From positions 124,001 to 188,000 of the forward strand of contig JACKMB010000003.1 of NCBI GenBank assembly GCA_024235615.1: 64,000 nucleotides of DNA, given 5' to 3'. The notes under the pieces are model-generated. The model was not told where the DNA came from and made no database searches. It was given only the letters and a program-made list of their open reading frames with translations. The stretch is from Thauera sp. (lineage in GTDB: Bacteria; Pseudomonadota; Gammaproteobacteria; Burkholderiales; Rhodocyclaceae). The position numbers were made by a program, and so were the translations under genes. Every line of letters starts with the position of its first letter. The first letter of the stretch is position 1. Of the stretch, positions 27,304 through 36,299 are shown piece after piece.

Positions 27304-28452
27304 TTACACCGGCACGATGGCTGCGCGCCGGTGGCGCGCGATGAAGCCGCGGTCCAGGTAGGCTTTCCAGTGCCAGACCCAGCGGCCCTCGGCCGACCAG
27401 CACCCCCACGACGCGATCGCGTGGCGCGGGCCGCTCGCGATCAGGTAGAGCGAACGCGGGCGTGGCCGGTAGGTGTGTGGCGGCGTGCTCGCCGGGCCGC
27501 TCTCCAGGGCGGCGAGCAGGTTGGCGGCGAGCACTGGGCCTGCATGCACCGCATGCACGCCCGAGCGCGCGAAGCCGGGCACGGCGCGGGTGCACACGTC
27601 GCCGGCGGCGTGGATGGCCGGGTGCGAGAGGCTGCGATGACCCGCGTCGACGGCGACCCAGCCGTCCGCATCGCAGGCCAGGCCGCTCTCGCGCAACCAG
27701 GGCAGGGCGCGCGCGCCGGTGGCGGCGATCACGCAGTCTGCGGGCAGGGCGGCGGGGGCGTCCCCCGCGCCGTGGTCGAGCACCAGCCCTGCCGCAGTGC
27801 CCCCGGCGCGAGCCAGGTGGAGCGCGATGCCCGCCTGCGCCAGCCGACGCTCGACGCGCCGGCGCACGCCCTCGGCATGGCCGGCGAGCAGTCCGCCAGG
27901 AGGCGCCACGAGCGCGAGCGCCACCGTGCAGCTGGCGCCGCGAAAGGCCTGCGCGGCTGCGAGTACCAGCTCCACCCCCGCCGCACCGCCGCCCACGACC
28001 GCGAGCCGGTGCAGTTGGCCGGCGCGTGCCGCGGCGAGCCGCTGCGGCCAGGCGGCGAAGAAGGCCTGCAGCGGCTTTACCGGCAGCAGGGTGCCCGCCG
28101 GCAGGGCCTCGAGCGCGCGGGTGTCGGTGAGGCTGCCGACGTCGAGCGACAGCAGGTCGAAGTCGTGAATCGCGCCCGAGTCGTCCTGCAGCCTGCGCCG
28201 GTCAGCGTCGAGCGCCACCGCGGCAGCGAGACAGAGCCGTACACCGGCTGCGGCGGCGAGCGGGTGCAGGTCGATGCGGCAATCCTCGGCGCGGTAGTGG
28301 CCGGCCATCCAGCCGGGGAGCATCCCCGAGTACCATTGCCAGGGCGAGGGCGTCAGCAGCACCGCCTCCACCGCGCGCGGGCGTTGGCGGGCGAGGGCCT
28401 GCAGGACCGCGAGCTGGGCGTGGCCGCCGCCGACGAGGAGGAGTCGCTTCAT
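27304..28452 (-). CDS. FAD-dependent pyridine-nucleotide oxidoreductase (NDH-2/SelD-N-terminal-like)
   Basis: The protein has 382 residues. The N-terminal FAD motif is RLLLVGGGHAQLAVLQALA and a second Rossmann motif is LAVVGGGAAGVELVLAAA, with the FAD-closing sequence HPAIHAAGDVCTRAVPGFARSGVHAVHAGPVLAANLLAAL. The GGGHAHLAVL-type start and PSPWQWYSGMLPGWMAGHY are typical of the oxidoreductases that occur alone or fused to SelD. It is the promoter-proximal gene of the minus-strand unit with arsM. A role in supplying reducing equivalents for arsenic or thiol redox steps is inferred from context. It diverges from arsS across a 174-bp region that should contain both promoters. Confidence 0.8.
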   Translation of the reverse strand: MKRLLLVGGGHAQLAVLQALARQRPRAVEAVLLTPSPWQWYSGMLPGWMAGHYRAEDCRIDLHPLAAAAGVRLCLAAAVALDADRRRLQDDSGAIHDFDLLSLDVGSLTDTRALEALPAGTLLPVKPLQAFFAAWPQRLAAARAGQLHRLAVVGGGAAGVELVLAAAQAFRGASCTVALALVAPPGGLLAGHAEGVRRRVERRLAQAGIALHLARAGGTAAGLVLDHGAGDAPAALPADCVIAATGARALPWLRESGLACDADGWVAVDAGHRSLSHPAIHAAGDVCTRAVPGFARSGVHAVHAGPVLAANLLAALESGPASTPPHTYRPRPRSLYLIASGPRHAIASWGCWSAEGRWVWHWKAYLDRGFIARHRRAAIVPV

Positions 28453-28626
28453 GGGGTCGAATGGGCAGGAGGCCGGGGGAGGGGCAGGATGGGATGCAGG
28501 ATGATGCGACGGGATCGAACTTCCCGAGCGTAAGGTTTTCCGAGACAGGTACGACAGAAGACCGTACCGGCCGCTGCGGATTCCGCAGCCGCTGCAAGAA
28601 TCGATTTCCCGATGGAGACTCTCCGC

Positions 28627-29616
28627 ATGCATGCCACCCTCCCGCTGCTCGAATCGCGCCGCTTTCCGGCGCTGCGCCGCGAGGCGACGACCACGTTGCA
28701 GGTTAACCTGGGCTATCGCTGCAACCAGAGCTGCGTGCATTGCCACGTCAACGCCGGCCCCAACCGCAGCGAGATGATGGACGCCGACACGATGGCGCTG
28801 ATCCCGCAGGTGCTCGCCGCGCGCGCGATCGGCACGCTCGACCTCACCGGCGGCGCCCCCGAGCTGCACCCGGGCTTCCGCGCCCTGGTGCGGGAGGCAC
28901 GGGCGCTCGGGGTGCGTGTGATCGACCGCTGCAACCTCACCATCCTGTCCGAGCCGGGGCAGGAGGATCTGGCCGAGTTCCTCGCCGGGCAGGATGTCGA
29001 GGTCGTGGCCTCGCTGCCCTGCTACTCGGCGGACAACGTCGACCGCCAGCGCGGCAAGGGCGTGTTCGAGCGCAGCATCGCCGGACTGCTGCACCTTAAC
29101 GCGCTCGGCTACGGCCAGCCCGGCAGCGGGCGGGTGCTGAACCTGGTGTACAACCCGCAGGGTCCGGTGCTGCCGCCCGACCAGGCCCGGCTCGAGGCCG
29201 ATTACCGGCGCGAACTCGCGGCGCACTTCGGCATCGTCTTCAACCAGCTGTTCGCGCTCGCCAACATGCCGATCCAGCGCTTCGGCTCGATGCTGATCTC
29301 GAAGGGACAGTTCAACGCCTACATGGAACTGCTGCAGGCCGCCCACCGCGACGAGAACCTGGCCGCGGTGATGTGCCGCAGCCTCGTCAGCGTGGACTGG
29401 CGGGGGCGGCTGTACGACTGCGACTTCAACCAGCAGCTCGGCCTGCCGGCGGGCGATGGCGATGCCGACGCCGCCGGTGCGGCCCGGCCCGGCGCGCTAC
29501 ACCTGCGCGACCTGCTCGCGGCCGACCTCGCTGGCGCGTCGATCCGCGTCGCCGACCACTGCTTCGGCTGCACGGCGGGCAGCGGGTCGAGCTGCGGCGG
29601 GGCGCTGAAGGGCTGA
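28627..29616 (+). CDS. arsS: Arsenosugar biosynthesis radical SAM protein ArsS
   Basis: The 329-residue protein is a radical SAM enzyme proposed to transfer the 5'-deoxyadenosyl group to dimethylarsenite in arsenosugar synthesis. The [4Fe-4S] motif is C32-NQS-C36-VH-C39 in LGYRCNQSCVHCHVNAGP. Further conserved blocks are LTGGAPELHPGFR, VYNPQGP, LFALANMPIQRFGSML and the C-terminal DHCFGCTAGSGSSCGGAL, which holds auxiliary-cluster cysteines. ATG 28627 is preferred to ATG 28612 because GGAGA sits 8 bp before it. It leads a plus-strand unit with two glycosyltransferases and diverges from the arsM unit, giving a complete arsM-arsS module. Confidence 0.92.
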   Translation: MHATLPLLESRRFPALRREATTTLQVNLGYRCNQSCVHCHVNAGPNRSEMMDADTMALIPQVLAARAIGTLDLTGGAPELHPGFRALVREARALGVRVIDRCNLTILSEPGQEDLAEFLAGQDVEVVASLPCYSADNVDRQRGKGVFERSIAGLLHLNALGYGQPGSGRVLNLVYNPQGPVLPPDQARLEADYRRELAAHFGIVFNQLFALANMPIQRFGSMLISKGQFNAYMELLQAAHRDENLAAVMCRSLVSVDWRGRLYDCDFNQQLGLPAGDGDADAAGAARPGALHLRDLLAADLAGASIRVADHCFGCTAGSGSSCGGALKG

Positions 29617-29618
29617 GC

Positions 29619-30317
29619 ATGGCGGCGCCGCAGGTCGAGGAGCGCGCGGAGGCGCTCGCCATCGTGGTGCCGATGCTGGACGAGGCGGCCACGCTGCCCG
29701 CGCTGCTCGTCCACCTCGCCGGCTGGCGTGCCCGCGGCTGCGAGGTCGTGCTGGTCGATGGCGGCAGCCGCGACGACTCGGTGGAGATGGCCCGCGCGGC
29801 GGGTTTCCGCGTGCTGATCGCCGAGCGCGGCCGTGCCCGCCAGATGAACGCGGGCGCGCAGGCGTGCGGCAGGGCCCTGCTGTTGTTCCTGCACGCGGAC
29901 ACGCGCCTGCCCGAGGCGGCGGACGCGGTGGTGTGCGCGGCGCTTGCCGTCCAGGCCTGGGGCCGCTTCGACGTGCACATCGACGGCCGCCCGCGCATGC
30001 TGCGCGTAGTGGCTGCGCTGATGAACCTGCGCTCGCGGCTGAGCGGCATCGCCACCGGCGACCAGGCGATCTTCGTGCGCCGGGACGTGTTCGAGGCGGT
30101 GGGCGGCTTCCCGGACCAGCCCCTGATGGAGGACATCGAGCTCTCGTGCCGGCTGCTGCGCGTGTCGCGCCCGGCCTGCCTGCGCGCGCGGGTGCGGACC
30201 TCGGGGCGGCGCTGGGAGCAGCGCGGCGTGTGGCGCACCATCGCGCTGATGTGGCGACTGCGCTGGGCCTACTGGCGCGGCGTGCCGGCCGAGCGCCTCG
30301 CCGAGGCCTACCGGTGA
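29619..30317 (+). CDS. TIGR04283-type family 2 glycosyltransferase (arsenosugar-associated)
   Basis: The protein has 232 residues. It is a GT-A fold glycosyltransferase with IVVPMLDEAATLPALLVHL at the nucleotide site, VDGGSRDDSVEMARAAG, GRARQMNAGA and the DxD-like LFLHADTRLP. The remainder includes GDQAIFVRRDVFEAVGGFPDQPLMEDIELSCRL, all typical of the TIGR04283 subfamily that repeatedly neighbours arsS. It begins 2 bp after the arsS stop. It probably glycosylates, or modifies the sugar part of, the arsenic-containing product; the exact reaction is unknown. Confidence 0.88.
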   Translation: MAAPQVEERAEALAIVVPMLDEAATLPALLVHLAGWRARGCEVVLVDGGSRDDSVEMARAAGFRVLIAERGRARQMNAGAQACGRALLLFLHADTRLPEAADAVVCAALAVQAWGRFDVHIDGRPRMLRVVAALMNLRSRLSGIATGDQAIFVRRDVFEAVGGFPDQPLMEDIELSCRLLRVSRPACLRARVRTSGRRWEQRGVWRTIALMWRLRWAYWRGVPAERLAEAYR

Positions 30318-30919
30318 GCGCGACCCGCATCGTGGTGTTCGCCAAGGCGCCGCAGCCGGGGCGGGTGAAGACGCGGCTGATCCCCGCGCTCGGCGCCGAC
30401 GGTGCGGCGGCGCTCGCCGCGCGCATGCTGGCGCGCACGCTGGCGGCGGCCGCGGAAGCATTGCCCGGCGGATTGGAGCTGTGCGCCAGCCCCGCCCCGG
30501 GAGACCCGGCCTGGCGGGGCCTCACGGTGCCCGCGGGCCTACGCTGGTCCGCGCAGGGCGAGGGCGACCTGGGCGCGCGCATGGCGGGCGCGGCGCGCCG
30601 GGTGCTCGCCGGCGGCGAGCGCGTGCTGCTGATCGGCACCGACTGCCCGGCGCTCGATGCCGCCTGCCTGCGCGCCGCGGCCGAGGCGCTCGACGAGGTC
30701 GAGGCGGTGATCGTGCCGAGCTTCGACGGCGGCTACGTGCTGCTCGGCCTGCGCCGCTTCGACCCGCGGCTCTTCGAGGGCATCGCCTGGAGCACGCCGA
30801 CCGTGGCAGCGGAGACCCGGGCGCGCATCGCGGCGCTGGCATGGTCCTGCCGCGAGCTGCCCGCGCTGCACGACATCGACGTCCCGGCCGACCTCGTCCA
30901 TCTGCCATCCGGCGCATGA
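30314..30919 (+). CDS. TIGR04282/DUF2064-type glycosyltransferase (arsenosugar-associated)
   Basis: The protein has 201 residues and starts with GTG at 30314, overlapping the previous stop (GTGA). The opening VFAKAPQPGRVKTRLIPALG is the family signature, followed by LIGTDCPALDAACL and VPSFDGGYVLLGLRRFDPRLFEGIAWSTPTV. It is a nucleotide-sugar-transferase-like fold related to CofC/MobA. Family members are regularly coupled to TIGR04283 glycosyltransferases in arsS loci. It is the last gene of this unit. Confidence 0.88.
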   Translation: MSATRIVVFAKAPQPGRVKTRLIPALGADGAAALAARMLARTLAAAAEALPGGLELCASPAPGDPAWRGLTVPAGLRWSAQGEGDLGARMAGAARRVLAGGERVLLIGTDCPALDAACLRAAAEALDEVEAVIVPSFDGGYVLLGLRRFDPRLFEGIAWSTPTVAAETRARIAALAWSCRELPALHDIDVPADLVHLPSGA

Positions 30920-31001
30920 GGGCCGGACATGTCGCGATCTGCCGGCGCAGGCCGGCTTTTGCGGCACAATCGGGCTTCCGATCCCACGAAGGAGAATCCC
31001 C

Positions 31002-31463
31002 ATGGACCTGCATCCGCTGCTGCTTTTCCTGCACGTCGCCGGTGTCGTCGTCTGGGTGGGCGGGATGTTCTTCGCCTACGTCTGCCTGCGCCCCGAGGCC
31101 GCCAGCCAGCTCGAGCCGCCGCCGCGGCTGCGCCTCTGGCGCGGTGTGCTGGCGCGCTTCTTCACCTGGGTGTGGGTGGCGGTCGCCGCGGTGCTGGTGA
31201 GCGGGCTGGCGCTGATCCTGCGCTATGGCTTCGCGGCGGCGCCGCTGTACCAGCACATCATGTTCCTGATGGGGCTGGTGATGATCGCCATCTACGCCTT
31301 CGTGTTCTTCACGCCCTACGCCGCGCTCACGCGCGCGGTCGTGGCCGAGGACTGGAAGGCGGGCGGCGCGGCGCTCGGGCGCATCCGCCAGCTCGTCGGT
31401 ACCAACCTGACGCTCGGCTTCCTCACCATCGCCATGGGGACGATCGGACGCTGGCTGGGCTGA
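31002..31463 (+). CDS. CopD-like four-helix inner-membrane protein
   Basis: The protein has 153 residues with four hydrophobic segments. The N-terminal MDLHPLLLFLHVAGVVVWVGG is the H-x10-GG pattern of CopD-type membrane proteins, with His residues in H4, H11 and QHIMFLMG that could bind copper or haem. A strong GAAGGAGAA site precedes ATG 31002. It stands 82 bp after the arsenosugar glycosyltransferase gene, so cotranscription is possible but not shown. The function is unknown. Confidence 0.7.
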   Translation: MDLHPLLLFLHVAGVVVWVGGMFFAYVCLRPEAASQLEPPPRLRLWRGVLARFFTWVWVAVAAVLVSGLALILRYGFAAAPLYQHIMFLMGLVMIAIYAFVFFTPYAALTRAVVAEDWKAGGAALGRIRQLVGTNLTLGFLTIAMGTIGRWLG

Positions 31464-31630
31464 GGGCGTACGCACCCCGGATCGGGGAGAACCCTGATCC
31501 GGAGACGGTGCGCTTGGCCCGCCGGCCCGGCCGGTGCAACAATCGGCCGGCATGCTCGCTGCCGGGCCTTCCGGCAGCCCGCCGGCCCACCCGCCTTTCA
31601 GCCCCAGCAGCACCCGACGGAGATCGAAGA

Positions 31631-33226
31631 ATGAACAAGACCCGACTCGCCCTCGCCCTGCCCTTTGCCCTCGCGACCCTCGCCGGCATGGCCGCCACGC
31701 CCGCTTCCGCGCAGACCGTGCGCTGGGCGGCCGCGGGTGACGCGCTGACCATGGACCCGCACGCGCAGAACGAGGGTCCGACCCACGTCATGAACCATCA
31801 GGTGTACGACTCGCTGGTGTTCCGCGACCAGGCCATGAAGCTGGCGCCGCGGCTGGCGACCTCGTGGAAGATCACCGACGACCCCAACGTCTGGGAATTC
31901 AAGCTGCGCGAGGGGGTGAAGTACCACAACGGCAACCCCTTCACCGCCGACGACGTGGTGTTCTCGATCCTGCGCGCCAAGCACGAGAACTCGGACATGA
32001 AGGGCCTGCTGACCTCGGTGGTCGAAGTGACCAAGGTTGACGAGCACACCGTGCGCATGCGCACCGACGGCCCCAACCCGCTGCTGCCCAACAACCTCAC
32101 CAACCTCTTCATCATGGACCGCGAGTGGTCCGAGGCGAACAAGGTCACCTTGCCGCAGAACTACAAGGCCGGCGACGAGACCTACGCGGTGCGCAACACC
32201 AACGGCACGGGTCCCTTCCGGCTGGTGAAGCGCGAGCCCGACGTGCGCACCGAGCTCGAGCGCAACGAGGACTACTGGGGCAAGGGCAGCTACCCGATGG
32301 AGGTGGCCAAGGTCGTGTTCACCCCGGTGCGCTCGGCCGCCACCCGGGTCGCGGCGCTGCTCTCGGGCGAGATCGACTTCCTGCTCGATCCGCCGGTGCA
32401 GGACCTCGAGCGCCTGTCGGCGGCCAAGGGCATCGTGGTGCGCTCCGGCCCCGAGAACCGCACCATCTTCTTCGGCATGAACCAGGGCGCGACCGAGTTG
32501 CGCAGCTCGGACGTCAAGGGCAGGAACCCCTTCGCCGACAAGCGCGTGCGCGAGGCGATGAACATCGCGATCAACCGCGAGGCGGTCAGGCGCGTGGTGA
32601 TGCGCGGCCAGTCGGTGCCCGCCGGCATCGTCGCGCCGCCCTTCATCGACGGCTACGACAAGGCGATGGACGTGGTGCCGGCGCCCGACGTGGCGCGCGC
32701 CAAGGCGCTGCTCGCCGAGGCCGGCTACCCCGACGGCTTCGCGGTCACGCTGTCCTGCCCCAACGACCGCTATGTGAACGACGAGGCGATCTGCCAGGCG
32801 GCAACCGGCATGTTCGGCCAGATCGGCGTCAAGGCGCGGCTGGACGCGCGGCCCAAGAGCATCCACTTCGCCGAGCTGCCCAAGGGCGAGCTCGACCTCT
32901 ACATGCTCGGCTGGGGCGTGCCGACCATGGACTCGCACTATGTCTTCCACTACCTCTACGAGACCAGGACCGACAAGGGCGGCTCGTGGAACGTGACCGG
33001 CTATTCCAGCCCCAGGGTCGATGAGCTGACCAAGGCGATGAACCGCGAGATCGACCTCGGCAAGCGCGCCGGCATGGTCGCGGAGACCTGGAAGACGGTG
33101 CAGGACGACATCGTCTACCTGCCGATCCACCACCAGATGCTGAACTGGGCGATGAAGGACGACATCGACTTCCCGGTGCAGTCGGAGAACTATCCCTACT
33201 TCAAGCTGTTGAAGTACAGGAAGTGA
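31631..33226 (+). CDS. Dipeptide/oligopeptide-type ABC transporter substrate-binding protein
   Basis: The protein has 531 residues and a signal peptide (MNKTRLALALPFALATLAGM, then AATPASA-Q). It is a family 5 solute-binding protein: MDPHAQNEGPTHVMNHQVYDSLV, the signature LREGVKYHNGNPFTADDVVFSILR, and C-terminal LGWGVPTMDSHYVFHYLYETR. It is the periplasmic receptor of a complete ABC system whose two permeases and two ATPases follow immediately. The ligand could be peptides, nickel chelates, glutathione or other small solutes and is not determinable here. Confidence 0.9.
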   Translation: MNKTRLALALPFALATLAGMAATPASAQTVRWAAAGDALTMDPHAQNEGPTHVMNHQVYDSLVFRDQAMKLAPRLATSWKITDDPNVWEFKLREGVKYHNGNPFTADDVVFSILRAKHENSDMKGLLTSVVEVTKVDEHTVRMRTDGPNPLLPNNLTNLFIMDREWSEANKVTLPQNYKAGDETYAVRNTNGTGPFRLVKREPDVRTELERNEDYWGKGSYPMEVAKVVFTPVRSAATRVAALLSGEIDFLLDPPVQDLERLSAAKGIVVRSGPENRTIFFGMNQGATELRSSDVKGRNPFADKRVREAMNIAINREAVRRVVMRGQSVPAGIVAPPFIDGYDKAMDVVPAPDVARAKALLAEAGYPDGFAVTLSCPNDRYVNDEAICQAATGMFGQIGVKARLDARPKSIHFAELPKGELDLYMLGWGVPTMDSHYVFHYLYETRTDKGGSWNVTGYSSPRVDELTKAMNREIDLGKRAGMVAETWKTVQDDIVYLPIHHQMLNWAMKDDIDFPVQSENYPYFKLLKYRK

Positions 33227-33295
33227 CGGGCGGGCGCGGCCACCCGGCCGCGCCCAACCCGCGCCTCACGCCTCGCTCCCGCCGCCTCACATCCC

Positions 33296-34279
33296 ATGCC
33301 CGCCTTCATCCTGCGCCGCCTGTTGCAGTCCGTCCTCGTCATGCTGACGGTGGCGCTGGTCGCGTTCGGCCTGTTCCGCTACATCGGCGACCCGGTGAAC
33401 AACATGGTCGGGCAGGAGGCGACCATGGCCGAGCGCGAGGCGCTGCGCGAATCGCTGGGCTTGAACGATGCGGTGCCGCTGCAGTTCCTGCGCTTCGTGG
33501 CCAACGCGGCGCAGGGCGAGTTCGGCGTGTCCTACCGCATGGCGCGGCCGGTGGCGGACGTGATCGCCGAGCGTCTGCCGGCCACGCTGGAGCTGGCGCT
33601 GATCTCTGGTTTCGGCGCGCTCGCGCTGGGCATCGCGCTCGGCGTGTACACCGCGCTGCGCCGCGACGGCTGGCTGAGCCACGCGATCATGGGGCTGTCG
33701 CTGGTGGGCGTGTCGCTGCCCACCTTCCTGATCGGCATCCTGCTGATCTACGTGTTCGCGGTGGAACTCAAGGTGCTGCCCGCCTTCGGCCGCGGCGAGG
33801 TGGTGGACCTGGGGTGGTGGACCACCGGGCTGCTGACCCCCTCCGGGCTGAAGTCGCTGGTGATGCCGGCGATCACGCTGGGCCTGTACCAGCTCACGCT
33901 GATCATGCGCCTGGTGCGCGCCGAGATGCTCGAGGTGCTGCGCACCGACTACATCAAGTTCGCGCGCGCCCGCGGGCTCAGCGATCGCGCGGTGCATTTC
34001 GGCCATGCACTCCGCAACACCCTGCTGCCGGTGATCACCATCACCGGGCTTCAGATCGGCTCGATCATCGCATTCGCCATCATCACCGAGACGGTGTTCC
34101 AGTGGCCGGGCGTGGGCCTGCTCTTCATCACCGCGGTGCAGTTCGTCGACATCCCGGTGATGGCGGCCTACCTGGTGCTGATCGCGCTGATCTTCGTCGT
34201 CATCAACCTGATCGTCGACCTGCTCTACTTCGTCGTCGACCCGCGCCTGCGCGTGCAGCGCAGCGGGCGCGGGCAGTGA
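33296..34279 (+). CDS. ABC transporter permease (DppB/OppB type)
   Basis: The protein has 327 residues and six membrane segments. The N-terminal FILRRLLQSVLVMLTVALVAFGLFRYIGDPV is typical of DppB. The EAA loop is present near residues 215-235 (TDYIKFARARGLSDRAVHFGHALRNTLLPVI), which contacts the ATPases. The start lies 69 bp after the binding-protein stop. The stop overlaps the alternative GTG of the next permease gene. Confidence 0.92.
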   Translation: MPAFILRRLLQSVLVMLTVALVAFGLFRYIGDPVNNMVGQEATMAEREALRESLGLNDAVPLQFLRFVANAAQGEFGVSYRMARPVADVIAERLPATLELALISGFGALALGIALGVYTALRRDGWLSHAIMGLSLVGVSLPTFLIGILLIYVFAVELKVLPAFGRGEVVDLGWWTTGLLTPSGLKSLVMPAITLGLYQLTLIMRLVRAEMLEVLRTDYIKFARARGLSDRAVHFGHALRNTLLPVITITGLQIGSIIAFAIITETVFQWPGVGLLFITAVQFVDIPVMAAYLVLIALIFVVINLIVDLLYFVVDPRLRVQRSGRGQ

Positions 34280-34305
34280 GCGCCCCCGGCACCCCGGAGC
34301 CCGCC

Positions 34306-35274
34306 ATGCGCACCGAACCCCCCACGTCCGCCCCGGCCGCCGCGCCGCCCGTCCCGCGCGGTGCGCTCGCGCGCCTGCTCGACGGCGACCTCTTCCACAG
34401 CTTCATCCGCTCGCCGATCACCGTGCTCTCGGCGCTGGTCGTGCTGGCGATCCTGGTCGCCGCGCTGCTCGCGCCGGTGATCGCGCCGCAGAACCCCTTC
34501 GACCCCGCCACGCTCAACCTGATGGACGGCTTCACCCGGCCGATGCAGGCCAACGAATTCACCGGCAACGTGTACTGGCTGGGCACCGACGCGCAGGGGC
34601 GCGACCTGTTCTCGGCCATCCTCTACGGCTCGCGGGTGTCGATCCTGGTGGGCTTCGCGGCGGTGGCCTTCGCCGCGGTGCTGGGCATCACGCTCGGGCT
34701 CGTCGCCGGCTACCGCGGCGGCTGGGTGGACAGCCTGATCATGCGTGTCGCCGACGTGCAGCTGAGCTTCCCGGCGATCCTGGTGGCGCTGCTGATCTTC
34801 GGCGTGTTCAAGGGCGTGGTGCCGCCGGCGCTGCACGACAAGGCGGCGATCTACGTGCTGATCCTGGCGATCGGCCTTTCGGACTGGGTGCAGTACGCGC
34901 GCACGGTGCGCAGTTCCACGCTGGCCGAGCGCAACAAGGAGTACGTGCAGGCCGCGCGCGTGATCGGCGTGCCGGCGCCCACCATCCTGCTGCGCCACAT
35001 CCTGCCCAACGTGATGGGGCCGGTGCTGGTGATCGCCACCATCGGCCTGGCGCTGGCGATCATCCTGGAGTCGACGCTGTCCTTCCTGGGCGTCGGCGTA
35101 CCGCCCACCCAGCCCAGCCTCGGCACGCTGATCCGCGTCGGCCAGGACTACCTGTTCTCGGGCGAGTGGTGGATCGTGCTCTTCCCCGGCCTCACCCTGC
35201 TGCTGCTCGCGCTGTCGGTGAACCTGCTCGGCGACTGGCTGCGCGACGCGCTCAACCCGAGGCTGCGCCGATGA
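34306..35274 (+). CDS. ABC transporter permease (DppC/OppC type)
   Basis: The protein has 322 residues. ATG 34306 has GGAG six bases upstream and is preferred; a GTG at 34276 overlapping the previous stop would add ten residues. After a short cytoplasmic tail there is the DppC-like FIRSPITVLSALVVLAILVAALL, then WLGTDAQGRDLFSAILYGSR, and the EAA loop NKEYVQAARVIGVPAPTILLRHILPN. It pairs with the previous gene to form the membrane channel. Confidence 0.92.
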   Translation: MRTEPPTSAPAAAPPVPRGALARLLDGDLFHSFIRSPITVLSALVVLAILVAALLAPVIAPQNPFDPATLNLMDGFTRPMQANEFTGNVYWLGTDAQGRDLFSAILYGSRVSILVGFAAVAFAAVLGITLGLVAGYRGGWVDSLIMRVADVQLSFPAILVALLIFGVFKGVVPPALHDKAAIYVLILAIGLSDWVQYARTVRSSTLAERNKEYVQAARVIGVPAPTILLRHILPNVMGPVLVIATIGLALAIILESTLSFLGVGVPPTQPSLGTLIRVGQDYLFSGEWWIVLFPGLTLLLLALSVNLLGDWLRDALNPRLRR

Positions 35275-36299
35275 ACGTGCCGCACATCGACCAGATGAAC
35301 GCCGGTGGCGGCCTGCCGCTGCTGTCGGTGCGCCGCCTGCGGGTGGAGTTCCCCTCGCGGCGCGGCACCCTGCTGGCGCTCGACGACGTCTCCTTCGACA
35401 TCGCGCGCGGCGAGGTGCTCGGCGTGGTGGGCGAGTCGGGCGCGGGCAAGTCGCTCACCGGCGCGGCCATCATCGGCCTGCTGGAGCCGCCCGGGCGCAT
35501 CGCCGGCGGCGAGATCCTGCTCGACGGCGAGGCCATCCACGAGCTGAGCGGCGAAGCCATGCGGCGCCTGCGCGGGCGCCGCATCGCGATGATCTTCCAG
35601 GACCCGCTCACCAGCCTGAACCCGCTGTACACGGTGGGCGAGCAGCTGGTCGAGACCATGCTGACCCACCTCGAGCTCACCCCCGCCGCCGCCCGCGAGC
35701 GCGCGCTCGCACTCCTCGACGAGGTCGGCATCCCGGCGCCGGCGCAGCGCATCGACCATTATCCCCACCAGTTTTCCGGCGGCATGCGTCAGCGCGTGGT
35801 GATCGCGCTCGCGCTCTGTGCCGAGCCCGAGCTGATCATCGCCGACGAGCCCACCACCGCGCTCGACGTTTCGGTGCAGGCGCAGATCATCGCGCTGCTG
35901 CGCCGATTGTGCCGCCAGCACCACACCGCGGTGATGCTGGTCACGCACGACATGGGCGTGATCGCCGAGACCGCCGACCGCGTCGCGGTGATGTACGCCG
36001 GCCGGGTGGTGGAGATCGGGCCGGTGGACGAGGTGGTGCGCGCGCCGGCGCATCCCTACACCCGCGGCCTGATGGGCGCCATCCCGGTGCTCGGTGACGA
36101 GGTCGAGCGCCTGGTGCAGATCGACGGCGCGATGCCGCGCCTGGACGCGATCCCGCCGGGCTGCGCCTTCCATCCGCGCTGCGCCGCGGCCTTCGCGCGC
36201 TGCCGCATCGAGTGCCCCGAGCTGCAGCCGGCGGGCGCCACGCGCGCGGCGTGCTGGCTGTACGCGCCGGCGGAGATGGCTGAAGGAGGGGGGCGATGA
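35271..36299 (+). CDS. ABC transporter ATPase (DppD/OppD type)
   Basis: The protein has 342 residues, overlapping the permease stop by ATGA. Walker A is GESGAGKSLTG, the signature is FSGGMRQRVVIALAL, Walker B is LIIADEPTTALDVSVQAQ, and the switch His is in LVTHDMGVIAE. The C-terminal oligopeptide-type extension carries clustered cysteines (CAFHPRCAAAFARCRIECPEL) that bind an iron-sulfur cluster in homologues. It works with the next gene as the ATPase pair. Confidence 0.93.
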   Translation: MNVPHIDQMNAGGGLPLLSVRRLRVEFPSRRGTLLALDDVSFDIARGEVLGVVGESGAGKSLTGAAIIGLLEPPGRIAGGEILLDGEAIHELSGEAMRRLRGRRIAMIFQDPLTSLNPLYTVGEQLVETMLTHLELTPAAARERALALLDEVGIPAPAQRIDHYPHQFSGGMRQRVVIALALCAEPELIIADEPTTALDVSVQAQIIALLRRLCRQHHTAVMLVTHDMGVIAETADRVAVMYAGRVVEIGPVDEVVRAPAHPYTRGLMGAIPVLGDEVERLVQIDGAMPRLDAIPPGCAFHPRCAAAFARCRIECPELQPAGATRAACWLYAPAEMAEGGGR

